A stretch of DNA of 30,891 nucleotides from JADFSZ01 sp022560555 [NCBI: PVC group bacterium] (lineage in GTDB: Bacteria; GCA-001730085; JADFSZ01): the NCBI GenBank assembly GCA_022560555.1, contig JADFSZ010000003.1, positions 1 to 30,891 of the forward strand, written 5' to 3'. A program made the position numbers and the translations under genes. Shown here piece after piece: positions 24,460 to 30,891 of the stretch; within the stretch, counting starts at the first letter, position 1; each line of letters opens with the position of its first letter. The notes under the pieces are model-generated. The model saw only the letters and a program-made list of their open reading frames with translations, was not told the origin of the DNA and ran no database searches.

Positions 24460-24515
24460 GATTGTAAACCTAAAACCTTATGTTGAAAAAATATACATAT
24501 TTTCGTAACCATCTG

Positions 24516-24544
24516 ATTATATGTTAATTACATAATTCCTGCAA
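24516..24544 (-). promoter_or_regulatory. Promoter of the partner-switching unit
   Basis: Minus strand TTGCAG (24544-24539) and perfect TATAAT (24521-24516) with a 17-base spacer, 57 bases before the MshEN-like gene. Confidence 0.65.
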
Positions 24545-24579
24545 GAACTTTTTCTCGGAGAAATTCTATAAAAAGAACT

Positions 24580-25200
24580 TTAGTTGACCGCGGCGGGAAT
24601 AAAAACGACGGTAGTGAATGTTTTTTCCTTTTCAAGCCCTTTGGCTTCGGTTGTAACACTTACTTTCACGGCCTTCGGCAAAGGGATCACTCCGTCGGGC
24701 CAATTTTTATCCGTATTGCTCCAGGTTGTTCCATCATCCGTCCACTCAAAATTGAGTTTACTAAATGCATATCCCGCTTCTGCCGCTTCGTTCAAAGTTG
24801 TATCCCAAGTCGCGTCCGGTTCATCCGTTGAGTTTATGACACGATATATCACTGATCCGCTCAATTGGTAATAAACTTCTGAAACGCCCCATCCGATGGA
24901 ACCACTATCAAAAATAATCAAACTCAAGGTATCACTATCGGTGGAGTCATTAAATTGCATCGCATTGGCCAGGTCACCATTTTTATAATTTATGGTAGCG
25001 ATCAAATCTTTTTCAACCAACTGCAAGAAAACACGCGCATTCTGAAGGGCTTCTGTCTGTGTTTCGCCCCGTGTCCAGAAATCCGTTGAAGCGTTAAAAA
25101 TCACGTACACCACCCCAAAAACAAGCGTTAAAATAACGGCCGCCACCAAAACCTCAATAATCGTAAACCCTTTTTTGGACCGTTTTATTTTATTCACCAT
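24580..25200 (-). CDS. Type IV pilin-like / pseudopilin (GspJ-like) protein
   Basis: A 206-residue protein with a type III signal: basic leader MVNKIKRSKKG followed by FTIIEVLVAAVILTLVFGVV. Prepilin peptidase would cut after Gly11, leaving N-methylated Phe and the conserved Glu at position 5 of the mature protein. The remainder is a strand-rich domain ending FTTVVFIPAAVN, similar in length and style to minor pseudopilin GspJ of type II secretion. No other pilus or secretion gene is beside it, so it is an orphan here. The ATG at 25200 is supported by GGAG eight bases upstream, rather than an ATG at 25218. Its upstream region is the heptamer array. Confidence 0.88.
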   Translation of the reverse strand: MVNKIKRSKKGFTIIEVLVAAVILTLVFGVVYVIFNASTDFWTRGETQTEALQNARVFLQLVEKDLIATINYKNGDLANAMQFNDSTDSDTLSLIIFDSGSIGWGVSEVYYQLSGSVIYRVINSTDEPDATWDTTLNEAAEAGYAFSKLNFEWTDDGTTWSNTDKNWPDGVIPLPKAVKVSVTTEAKGLEKEKTFTTVVFIPAAVN

Positions 25201-25259
25201 TCTTAGTTCTCCACTCACCGTTTCACTCTTTCATAATAGTTTTTTGCTTCTTGTCTTTT

Positions 25260-25437
25260 ATCTGTCCTCTGTTGTCTGTAGTCTGTTTTCTGTCATCTGT
25301 TTTCTGTCATCTGTTGTCTGCAGTCTGTTTTCTGTCATCTGTTTTCTGTCATCTGTTGTCTGTAGTCTGTTTTCTACCATTTACCATTTACGATTTACCA
25401 ATTACTGCTTTTGACCATTTACGATTTCCCATTTACG
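25260..25437. repeat. In-phase heptamer repeat array
   Basis: About 25 seven-base units fill the gap between the pseudopilin and yjbQ. From 25260 to 25371 the unit is NTCTGTN; a higher-order 42-base period (six heptamers) starts at 25269, 25311 and 25353 with one mismatch between the first two copies. From 25379 the unit becomes ATTTACC or ATTTACG without loss of phase, until a three-base shift at 25414-25416. Read on the minus strand the units are ACAGA- and GTAAAT-based. It is not CRISPR: there are no unique spacers. Confidence 0.9.
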
Positions 25438-25443
25438 GATTTT

Positions 25444-25863
25444 TCATTCTCCTAAAATCTTAACAAGTACGCGTTTTTTCCTTCGCCCATCAAATTCTCC
25501 GTAAAAAATTTGCTCCCACGGCCCCAAATCCAAACAGTTTTTTGTGATCGCCACAACAACTTCCCGTCCCATGATTTGCCGTTTGAGATGCGCATCCCCA
25601 TTATCCTCTCCGGTCCGGTTATGCTCATAATCGGAAACCGGCTCATGCGGGGCCAGCTTCTCAAGCCATCGGTCATAATCCGACAAAAGACCCGATTCAT
25701 CATCATTAATATAAACACTGGCCGTGATATGCATGGCGTTCACAAGACAAAGACCTTCTTGCACACCGCTTTCTTTGACGTAATTTTCAATTTGGGACGT
25801 AATATTGACATAAGCGCGTCTTGTTTTTGTTTGAAACGACATATATTTCGTTAATGACTTCAA
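25444..25863 (-). CDS. YjbQ / UPF0047 family protein
   Basis: A 139-residue member of the YjbQ family, small trimeric proteins for which a weak secondary thiamine-phosphate synthase activity has been reported. The signature is complete: [58 protein letters not shown] in three consecutive blocks, including the conserved histidines and acidic residues. The physiological role is not settled. A TTG start at 25863 has GAAGG about eight bases upstream; an ATG at 25842 would give an N-terminus (MSFQTKTRR) closer to typical family members but lacks a ribosome binding site. It follows the GT-C gene by 21 bases, so they may be co-transcribed. Confidence 0.92.
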   Translation of the reverse strand: MKSLTKYMSFQTKTRRAYVNITSQIENYVKESGVQEGLCLVNAMHITASVYINDDESGLLSDYDRWLEKLAPHEPVSDYEHNRTGEDNGDAHLKRQIMGREVVVAITKNCLDLGPWEQIFYGEFDGRRKKRVLVKILGE

Positions 25864-25884
25864 AAGACATACCTTCGGTAATGG

Positions 25885-27114
25885 CTAAGGGTAATATTGT
25901 TCCGAAAAATACCCTTTTTTCACATCTACAAGCTGATTATAGTACTGAAAATTGTCGGGAAAAACAATAGCATTCTCGAAGAATAGAAGGGTACACACAA
26001 GGCCGATTGCAATTTTTTGTACGGCTCCCTTAGCATGAAATAGAGACCTCGAAGGGATACATTTTAGGCCAAAAGCCATGACATACCCCAATAAGGGATA
26101 AATCACAAGAAAGTGTCGAATCCCGTCTCCGGGATACCCCGTATAGAGAGATAGCGCCCCTAATACAACAAATATGTTCAAGAGAGCCAGCACCCCTAAA
26201 AGATCCCGCCTCTGAAACACAAAGAACCCTCCCAAGGCTAAAAGCAAAAGAAGATACACCGGCGTGGTCACCAGAAAAAGCGTCCATGGGTAATGCCACG
26301 GCAACTCGGTATACATGCGCCCGAGATAGAAGGTTTGAATCGTCAGATTTTCATTATAAAAATAATTCACATGCCGGGCGAAAAAACCCCATCCTTCATA
26401 CCAGAGGCTGGGCCAGCTTAAAAAAAAGCTTAAGGCTCCTCCCATACACCAGAGGCCAAGAAAAACAAAAAAATCTTTTTTTTGGACCATGAGAATAAAA
26501 AGACCGGCTATGATGACAAGAAGAATACCTGTGATTTTGGCCGCGCAAATCAGGCCCCATATTATTCCGCATAAAAAATAATGCGCCCGGCCTATTTTTT
26601 TAGTCACGATCAAATAAATCCATAGAAGGAGAATGTTCCAAAGACATGTAAGCTGGATTGTGATTTCCGCTAAATGAAAATATCCGAAAATCCGGGGCAT
26701 GCCTATAAAAAAAATGATAGATAAAAACGCCGTTGTGACTCCGTAAACGCTCTTCAATACGGTAAAACTAAAAAGCGTCAGACCGGCCAAAAACAGGACC
26801 GTCCCGAGTCTTAGGCTCGCAAGATCTCCCAAGCTGTCCTGAAACAGAAACCACGTAATCCCGGATACGATCTTGAGGACAGATGGGTGTTCGTGCCCCG
26901 CATCCCAAAAACGATGAATGACCTCTTTGGCAAAAAAAGATTTTGAGTGGATGCCCCACTGAAGCCATTCAATAAAATTTTTCGAACTTTTCAGATAAAC
27001 AATCTCATCTTTTGTGCCCGAAAAATTTTCCATCGTTAAACAAACAACAGCCACAACCCCAAAAACAATCAGAAGTGTGATAATATGAGATGTTGTTCTT
27101 TTTGAAATGTGCAT
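25885..27114 (-). CDS. GT-C membrane glycosyltransferase (GT39/ArnT-like)
   Basis: A 409-residue multipass membrane protein with about ten hydrophobic segments. The first periplasmic loop holds the acidic pair SGTKDEIVYL (Asp36-Glu37 region) and the motif DAGHEHPSVLK, as in polyprenyl-phosphate-dependent protein or lipid glycosyltransferases of the GT39/PMT group. It would take a sugar from a lipid carrier, possibly one made by a GT2 such as that at 12585, though the two are far apart. The C-terminus ends at FQYYNQLVDVKKGYFSEQYYP, where relatives usually continue with a DYWG stretch and a soluble tail, so the protein may be naturally short or truncated. The ATG is at 27114. Confidence 0.83.
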   Translation of the reverse strand: MHISKRTTSHIITLLIVFGVVAVVCLTMENFSGTKDEIVYLKSSKNFIEWLQWGIHSKSFFAKEVIHRFWDAGHEHPSVLKIVSGITWFLFQDSLGDLASLRLGTVLFLAGLTLFSFTVLKSVYGVTTAFLSIIFFIGMPRIFGYFHLAEITIQLTCLWNILLLWIYLIVTKKIGRAHYFLCGIIWGLICAAKITGILLVIIAGLFILMVQKKDFFVFLGLWCMGGALSFFLSWPSLWYEGWGFFARHVNYFYNENLTIQTFYLGRMYTELPWHYPWTLFLVTTPVYLLLLLALGGFFVFQRRDLLGVLALLNIFVVLGALSLYTGYPGDGIRHFLVIYPLLGYVMAFGLKCIPSRSLFHAKGAVQKIAIGLVCTLLFFENAIVFPDNFQYYNQLVDVKKGYFSEQYYP

Positions 27115-27145
27115 AAGTGTCTTAGTGAAACGCGCGCGATCCGTA

Positions 27146-27174
27146 TTGACAAATACCCTGAGTCTAACTATAGT
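27146..27174 (+). promoter_or_regulatory. Strong sigma-70 type promoter of a small transcript
   Basis: Perfect TTGACA (27146-27151), 17-base spacer, TATAGT (27169-27174). It points rightward, opposite to both neighbouring genes, into a 195-base gap. Confidence 0.75.
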
Positions 27175-27176
27175 GG

Positions 27177-27269
27177 ATGTACATGATCCACCTGCGAAGA
27201 AGTGAAGATAAGACCGGTTTCTGGTTTATAGCGTTCGCGGTGGGATATTTGGTTTTGCTTTTCATTTAA
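27177..27269 (+). CDS. Possible 30-residue membrane peptide
   Basis: A short open frame (ATG 27177 or 27183, TAA at 27267) directly after the promoter at 27146-27174. It encodes a basic-acidic head (MIHLRRSEDK) followed by one hydrophobic segment (GFWFIAFAVGYLVLLFI) that ends at the stop, the layout of single-pass microproteins and type I toxin peptides. The predicted transcription start (about 27181) lies just before the ATG at 27183, so it would be nearly leaderless and without a ribosome binding site. It could equally be a chance frame in a small RNA. No antisense antitoxin was recognised. Confidence 0.35.
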   Translation: MYMIHLRRSEDKTGFWFIAFAVGYLVLLFI

Positions 27270-27350
27270 ACCGTTTTTTCTTTGAAACAGATTTTTCATT
27301 AGAAACCAAATATGTCTCATCTGCTTTGGTGGAATGGAGCCACATTAATT

Positions 27351-27373
27351 AAATGTTTTTCATAAACATTTTT
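27351..27373 (+). terminator. Possible terminator of the small transcript
   Basis: AAATGTTT (27351-27358) and AAACATTT (27364-27371) form a perfect eight-base stem with a five-base loop and end in TTTTT on the plus strand. The stem is AT-rich and thus weak; it abuts the queD stop and might serve both strands. Confidence 0.4.
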
Positions 27374-27758
27374 AATCATTTACCTCTTCCCAATAACTCG
27401 CGGAACAATCCCTTGACTCTCTCACCGTAACCTTCCTTATTTTGACAGATTCTTTGGAAAATTCTTTATCGAGCTCCCGGTAAATAAACTGTGCCAAATT
27501 TTCTGTGGTGGGGTTTTTCTGTCCTTCTCCAAAGGCCGGAAGATCATTGAGATGTTTGTGATCCAGTTCTTGAATGACCCGGTCCAGAAGCTTTTTGACC
27601 TCACGAAAATCCAAAACAAGGCCTAAAGAGTTTGTTTTGTCTGCCGAGATGCTCACAATCACTTCCCAATTATGGCCATGAACATTCTGACAATTTCCTT
27701 CATAGCCCCTTAGAGCATGTGAAGCGGAAAATATTCGTCGAACTTTAACTTCGTACAT
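27372..27758 (-). CDS. queD: 6-carboxy-5,6,7,8-tetrahydropterin synthase
   Basis: A 128-residue enzyme of the 6-pyruvoyl-tetrahydropterin synthase fold, converting 7,8-dihydroneopterin triphosphate to 6-carboxytetrahydropterin for queuosine and other deazapurines. Zinc ligands are His14 (FSASHAL) and His27 and His29 (NVHGHNWEV); the catalytic cysteine is Cys23 (GNCQ). Later marks are LVLDFREVKKL, LDHKHLND and PTTENLAQFIY, plus a C-terminal VRESRDCSASY. The ATG at 27758 is supported by GAGG eight bases upstream, inside the end of murI's neighbourhood; the ATG at 27779 would overlap murI. No other queuosine gene is in the window; it sits at the end of the cell-wall operon, 14 bases after murI. 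Confidence 0.94.
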   Translation of the reverse strand: MYEVKVRRIFSASHALRGYEGNCQNVHGHNWEVIVSISADKTNSLGLVLDFREVKKLLDRVIQELDHKHLNDLPAFGEGQKNPTTENLAQFIYRELDKEFSKESVKIRKVTVRESRDCSASYWEEVND

Positions 27759-27772
27759 ATCACAAACCTCAT

Positions 27773-28645
27773 TTAGCAAGACACATGTTTTACGAGCGGT
27801 ATTTCTGACTTAAGAAACATCCGGCCTAATTTTTGAAACTTTTCGGGATCATCACTGACAATAAACTGATAATCGGGACTCCCTATTTCTCGTGCTAAAC
27901 GATTTTCAATAAGAAAACTTTTCACACAACGAACTGTCTCATAAGCAGAGTCAATAATGTGGACATTCGCCCCCACTACCTTCTGAATCAGAGGCATCAG
28001 CAGCGGGTAATGCGTGCATCCGAGAATAAGGGTGTCAATATCGTGTTTCATCAATGGCTCGAGATATTCTTCAACAACGCTTCTTGTGAGCTTATGACGG
28101 GCCCACCCTTCCTCAACAAAAGGCACAAATAGGCCTGCGGCTTGACAAAACACTTCAACATCCGTTTTCTTTTTTTTGATAGCTTTACTATAACTCCCGC
28201 TTGCAATCGTTGCCGGAGTCCCAATCACACCGATACGGCAATTTTTTGTCACCCGGCAGGCCTGATCAATACCCGGAGTAATCACGCCGACAATAGGAAC
28301 GCGTGATTCGTTTCTTAAAATGTCTTCTCCGACTGAAGTTGCCGAGTGACAGGCCACTATGATGAGCTTAACCTTATATCGAAGCAAAAGCTCCACATTC
28401 TTTTTCGATAGCGCAAGAATGGTAGCTGCGGATTTCGTGCCATACGGAAGGTGAGCGGTATCCCCAAAGTAAACGACTCTCTCCCTCGGTATTTGGCTAA
28501 CAAGCTCGGAGACAACCGTCAAGCCTCCAACACCCGAATCAAAAACACCAATGGGATTATTCTGTCTTTCACTATCATGTGCCTCATGGGTATGAGGGCC
28601 CATGACCCCTGGATCGGCTTTCAGATTTTTCGTCAATGGATTCAT
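27773..28645 (-). CDS. murI: Glutamate racemase
   Basis: Makes D-glutamate for peptidoglycan. The fold is clear: IGVFDSGVGGLTV (32-44, Asp36-Ser37), YFGDTAHLPYGTK (59-71), the first catalytic cysteine in VACHSATS (Cys99), TPGIDQA, and the second catalytic cysteine in LGCTHYPLL (Cys210). The first site normally reads ACNTAT; here Asn and Thr are His and Ser, an uncommon variation beside an intact cysteine. A 30-residue N-terminal extension rich in His and Asp precedes the fold; the ATG at 28603 would remove half of it. With the start at 28645 it begins six bases after the amidase stop, in an operon of cell-wall genes. Confidence 0.93.
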   Translation of the reverse strand: MNPLTKNLKADPGVMGPHTHEAHDSERQNNPIGVFDSGVGGLTVVSELVSQIPRERVVYFGDTAHLPYGTKSAATILALSKKNVELLLRYKVKLIIVACHSATSVGEDILRNESRVPIVGVITPGIDQACRVTKNCRIGVIGTPATIASGSYSKAIKKKKTDVEVFCQAAGLFVPFVEEGWARHKLTRSVVEEYLEPLMKHDIDTLILGCTHYPLLMPLIQKVVGANVHIIDSAYETVRCVKSFLIENRLAREIGSPDYQFIVSDDPEKFQKLGRMFLKSEIPLVKHVSC

Positions 28646-28650
28646 GCCTC

Positions 28651-29793
28651 TTATTTAGTAAACCCCTCTGAGCGTTCATACATTTTGTCATAATTCATAA
28701 TCCCGCGATAAATGGCCTGAGCTACGCTTTTTCGGTAACTTTTTGTGGCAAGCTTTCTTTCTTCACCCGGATTTGTCAAAAATCCGACCTCAACCAAAAC
28801 CGAGGGGCTATTGACCTTTCTCAGCACATAAAAATTCGCGCTTTTCACACCACGATTTTTGGTTTTAACAAACCGCGCGAGTTCTTTTTGAATGCTCGCG
28901 GCCATATCGATACTTTCCTTACGAAACTCCGTAAATTTTAACTCTTTGACAATCTGCTCCGTCCCCTTGCTTGATGCCAACAGCCCTTCTTTCTCTTCCT
29001 GTTTTAGATCGAAACTTTGATTTTCCATCGCGGTCACAGCACGGCTATAGTCGTCGGTTTTTTGTGACAAATAAAAGACTTCAACACCGTTCGCACCCCG
29101 ATTCTTACTGGCGTTGGCATGGATACTGACAAAGAAATCTGTTTGAAACTTATTCGCGATCCGGGCCCGTTCAGACAGTTTGACAAAAACATCACGGTTA
29201 CGGGTCATGACAAGTTCTTTCCCTTGACTTCTGAGGAGCTTTTTTAAATGAAGCGCGATATCTAACACAACATTTTTTTCTTTGGTTCCTCTCCTTCCTA
29301 CCGCGCCGAAATTATGATCCCCGTGACCGGGATCCAGAACAATTTTTTTCAATCCGACAGCTTTTTTAACAATAACTCTTTTTTCGGAATAATCCCGTCT
29401 GAATTTTCGTTTACGCTTTTTTGTGATTTTACGATAAAGCGCCAAAAAATCCTTGGGCACGAGCACCTTCCCATCAAACATCCCAAAAGCTTCATCCATC
29501 GAATACAAGCGTCCGTTGATAATAATATCTTCAAACCCCACCAGAGCGCGAATCATAATATCTCCGGATTCAAATCGAACAAGCCCTGTAGAGCTGTCAA
29601 ACATATATGTTAAATTCTCGTTTTTTGCGAATGTCTCAGCCGTCCCGAGACGGCTAACGGAAGAATATGTTTTATGAGACGATTTGTGAGACCGCTGCCT
29701 TAAAGATCTAGCATAAGCGTTTTGAGGGGTGGCAATGAAGAAAATCAGGAACACAGCCAAATAGCAAAAAGGTCTTTTTGCGCGAATCAACAT
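28651..29793 (-). CDS. N-acetylmuramoyl-L-alanine amidase (Amidase_3)
   Basis: Periplasmic zinc amidase that cuts the bond between muramic acid and the peptide stem. Residues 1-28 are a signal peptide (CYLAVFLIFFIATPQNAYA). Residues about 50-120 form a small domain of the copper-amine-oxidase-N type (LVRFESGDIMIRALV, LYSMDEAFGMFDGKVLVPKD). The catalytic domain runs 149-375: IVLDPGHGDHNFGAVG (His157), Glu172 in GTKEKN, SIHANAS (His225) and VLVEVGFLTNPGEE (Glu335). The usual second glycine of DPGHGG is Asp, harmless by position. I prefer the ATG at 29793; a TTG at 29805 adds four residues. It follows the carboxypeptidase gene by 13 bases. Confidence 0.94.
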   Translation of the reverse strand: MLIRAKRPFCYLAVFLIFFIATPQNAYARSLRQRSHKSSHKTYSSVSRLGTAETFAKNENLTYMFDSSTGLVRFESGDIMIRALVGFEDIIINGRLYSMDEAFGMFDGKVLVPKDFLALYRKITKKRKRKFRRDYSEKRVIVKKAVGLKKIVLDPGHGDHNFGAVGRRGTKEKNVVLDIALHLKKLLRSQGKELVMTRNRDVFVKLSERARIANKFQTDFFVSIHANASKNRGANGVEVFYLSQKTDDYSRAVTAMENQSFDLKQEEKEGLLASSKGTEQIVKELKFTEFRKESIDMAASIQKELARFVKTKNRGVKSANFYVLRKVNSPSVLVEVGFLTNPGEERKLATKSYRKSVAQAIYRGIMNYDKMYERSEGFTK

Positions 29794-29806
29794 AATTCGG
29801 ATCAAT

Positions 29807-30622
29807 TCAATTTAATTGCAAGCTCTCATCAAGGATTGTTCTGGTATCTTTCCATATCTTTTGACTGCCCAAGAGGACAAAAGATATGTCGGCTTCTTGA
29901 TCTCTGGCTAATCCGACCAGACAATGCCCGGCGCTTTTGGTATATCCCGTTTTACCTAAAAAGAAATCGTATGAATTTTTTTTGAGAATTTTATTCCGGG
30001 ATTGAACAAGGATTTTTCGACCCTGTTTGGAAACAATCTCCGCATGGGTCGTCGTTAATATACGAACCAATTCCGGATATTGACGAAAGGCGTTCATAAT
30101 CAAGAGCATATCATAAGCCGTGGTGTATTGATCAGGGCCGGGAAGGCCATGCGCATTAATAAAACGCGTATCATATGCCCCAAGGGACAGAGCCTTATCG
30201 TTCATCAACTTCACAAAGTTATCTTCTGTTCCCGCAACCGCAATGGCTATAGCAACACTCGCGTCATTGGCCGATCGGATGAGAGCCGCAACAAGCAAAT
30301 CCCTCATTTTAAAATCCTCATGGGATTTGAGCCCGATACGGACCGGGGATGCTTGGGCCGCTTCAGGACTCACGTTAACATATTCATTTAATGGTGAAAG
30401 TTCATAAGCCAGAAGGGCTGTCATCAGCTTTGTTGTGCTGGCAGGTGCCTGACGCTTTTTCGCCTTATGCGCCAAGAGAATCTCTCCCGACTCCCGGTCG
30501 ATCACAATATAGCTTTTCGCGGTGATCAAATTCTCCGCGGCACATTCTCTCGGGACAGCAAAAAAAAGCCCCGCGAAAACGAGCAAAATCCGGAAATATG
30601 TTTTTCTCACGACTTTCGGCAT
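29807..30622 (-). CDS. D-alanyl-D-alanine carboxypeptidase (S11 family)
   Basis: Penicillin-binding protein of the PBP5/6 type, removing the terminal D-Ala of peptidoglycan stems. Residues 1-29 are a signal peptide (ILLVFAGLFFAVPRECAA). The three active-site motifs are intact: SxxK at Ser62-Lys65 (ASTTKLM), SxN at Ser117-Asn119 (RSANDAS) and KTG at 224-226 (LGKTGYT). The protein is short, 271 residues, and lacks the C-terminal PBP5_C beta domain and amphipathic anchor, as in DacF-like or endopeptidase PBP7-like forms, so carboxypeptidase versus endopeptidase activity is open. It starts four bases after the preceding membrane-protein gene and is followed by the amidase, forming a peptidoglycan-remodelling operon. 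Confidence 0.94.
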   Translation of the reverse strand: MPKVVRKTYFRILLVFAGLFFAVPRECAAENLITAKSYIVIDRESGEILLAHKAKKRQAPASTTKLMTALLAYELSPLNEYVNVSPEAAQASPVRIGLKSHEDFKMRDLLVAALIRSANDASVAIAIAVAGTEDNFVKLMNDKALSLGAYDTRFINAHGLPGPDQYTTAYDMLLIMNAFRQYPELVRILTTTHAEIVSKQGRKILVQSRNKILKKNSYDFFLGKTGYTKSAGHCLVGLARDQEADISFVLLGSQKIWKDTRTILDESLQLN

Positions 30623-30626
30623 AAAC

Positions 30627-30891
30627 TCACATCAGATCGGCTAAAGTTTTTGTCTCTCGCAATCGTGTGTCTTTCAAAATACCCCAGAGCACAATTCCCA
30701 TAAAATAAAAAATGCACATCATGTTTTTTGAAAGTTCCAGAGGCCCTCCCAACCACATAAGGACCATAAGGCCTGCAAACATAATACTGCCGAATACTAA
30801 AAGATCATTTCTAAAATCTTGAATATTGGGTTTAAGAGACCGCATCAATCTTGCGAGATATGAATAAAAAAACCACAGCAAACTCACAATC
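30627..30891 (-). CDS. C-terminal part of a multipass membrane protein, partial
   Basis: The frame is open to the right edge, so only about 87 C-terminal residues are seen; a GTG at 30887 is probably an internal Val codon. It shows an amphipathic or membrane start (LLWFFYSYLARLMRS), a cytoplasmic loop with LKPNIQDFRND, and two hydrophobic segments (LLVFGSIMFAGLMVLMWLGG, MMCIFYFMGIVLWGIL), ending in a charged tail. The style is like the end of O-antigen ligase or polymerase family proteins (Wzy_C type), which would suit a cell-envelope operon, but this is a guess from a short segment. It lies four bases before the carboxypeptidase gene. Confidence 0.6.
   Translation of the reverse strand, partial: IVSLLWFFYSYLARLMRSLKPNIQDFRNDLLVFGSIMFAGLMVLMWLGGPLELSKNMMCIFYFMGIVLWGILKDTRLRETKTLADLM

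Noticed and set aside
25269-25380. The 42-base repeats as a CRISPR-like array
   Set aside because: The copies are directly abutting with no unique spacers, and there are no cas genes.
25175-25463. Plus-strand open frames of 70-79 codons across the heptamer array, rich in Ser, Leu, Val, Cys and Phe
   Set aside because: They arise because the repeat lacks stop codons; the protein is periodic only as the DNA is, has no ribosome binding site, and runs opposite to flanking genes.

Overview
The window looks like the chromosome of a Gram-negative bacterium. It has peptidoglycan enzymes with signal peptides, a secretin-like STN domain, a type IV pilin-like protein, an ECF sigma factor and sigma-54 control. 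The gene set (COG4112-type NUDIX protein, HD-GYP, PilZ and MshEN-like proteins, partner-switching modules, GT-C transferase) and moderate GC would fit an environmental lineage such as Omnitrophota. That placement is inference from style, not from a marker gene.

Layout. (1) 1-5918, minus strand: one operon argC-argJ-argB followed by E1alpha, E1beta and E2 of a 2-oxoacid dehydrogenase complex (E2 cut by the window edge), behind a strong sigma-70 type promoter at 5890-5918. (2) 5938-7737: oligoendopeptidase F, divergent from a NUDIX hydrolase (7824-8543). (3) 8647-13298: FHA-GAF-HD-GYP protein and PilZ protein (plus strand), a long hybrid histidine kinase (minus), and a dolichyl-phosphate-mannose-synthase-like GT2 (plus). 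The kinase and GT2 are read from divergent promoters that overlap at their -10 elements. (4) 13275-15370, minus: ECF sigma factor, single-pass anti-sigma candidate, secreted beta-rich protein, LOG-like protein. (5) 15503-16230, minus: PilZ protein and a 55-residue lysine-tailed protein, ending in a clear rho-independent terminator. (6) 16348-24544, minus: a large signalling block. MshEN-like domain protein, GAF-PP2C phosphatase (RsbU-like), HATPase anti-sigma (RsbW-like), STAS (RsbV-like) and an NtrC-type sigma-54 activator form the upstream unit. A textbook sigma-54 promoter at 20214-20230 then starts a second unit: receiver-pseudophosphatase-pseudo-HATPase, STAS, and an STN-TPR periplasmic protein. 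(7) 24580-27114, minus: orphan pseudopilin, an in-phase heptamer repeat array, YjbQ, and a GT-C membrane transferase. (8) 27146-27373, plus: a near-perfect promoter reading into a 30-codon membrane peptide ORF or small RNA. (9) 27372-30891, minus: queD, murI, N-acetylmuramoyl-L-alanine amidase, D,D-carboxypeptidase and the end of a multipass membrane protein.

How the parts connect: sections 3, 5 and 6 all carry second-messenger or phosphorylation signalling. HD-GYP can degrade c-di-GMP, and two PilZ proteins and an MshEN-like protein could bind it. The most unusual logic is in section 6: a complete partner-switching set next to a sigma-54 activator, and a sigma-54 promoter next door driving a gene whose phosphatase and kinase-like domains both look catalytically dead, followed by its own STAS protein and an envelope TPR protein.

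No stretch longer than about 300 bases lacks a gene. The longest gaps (20041-20336, 25201-25443, 27115-27371) hold the sigma-54 promoter, the heptamer array and the small transcript respectively. I saw no tRNA, rRNA, CRISPR array or insertion sequence.
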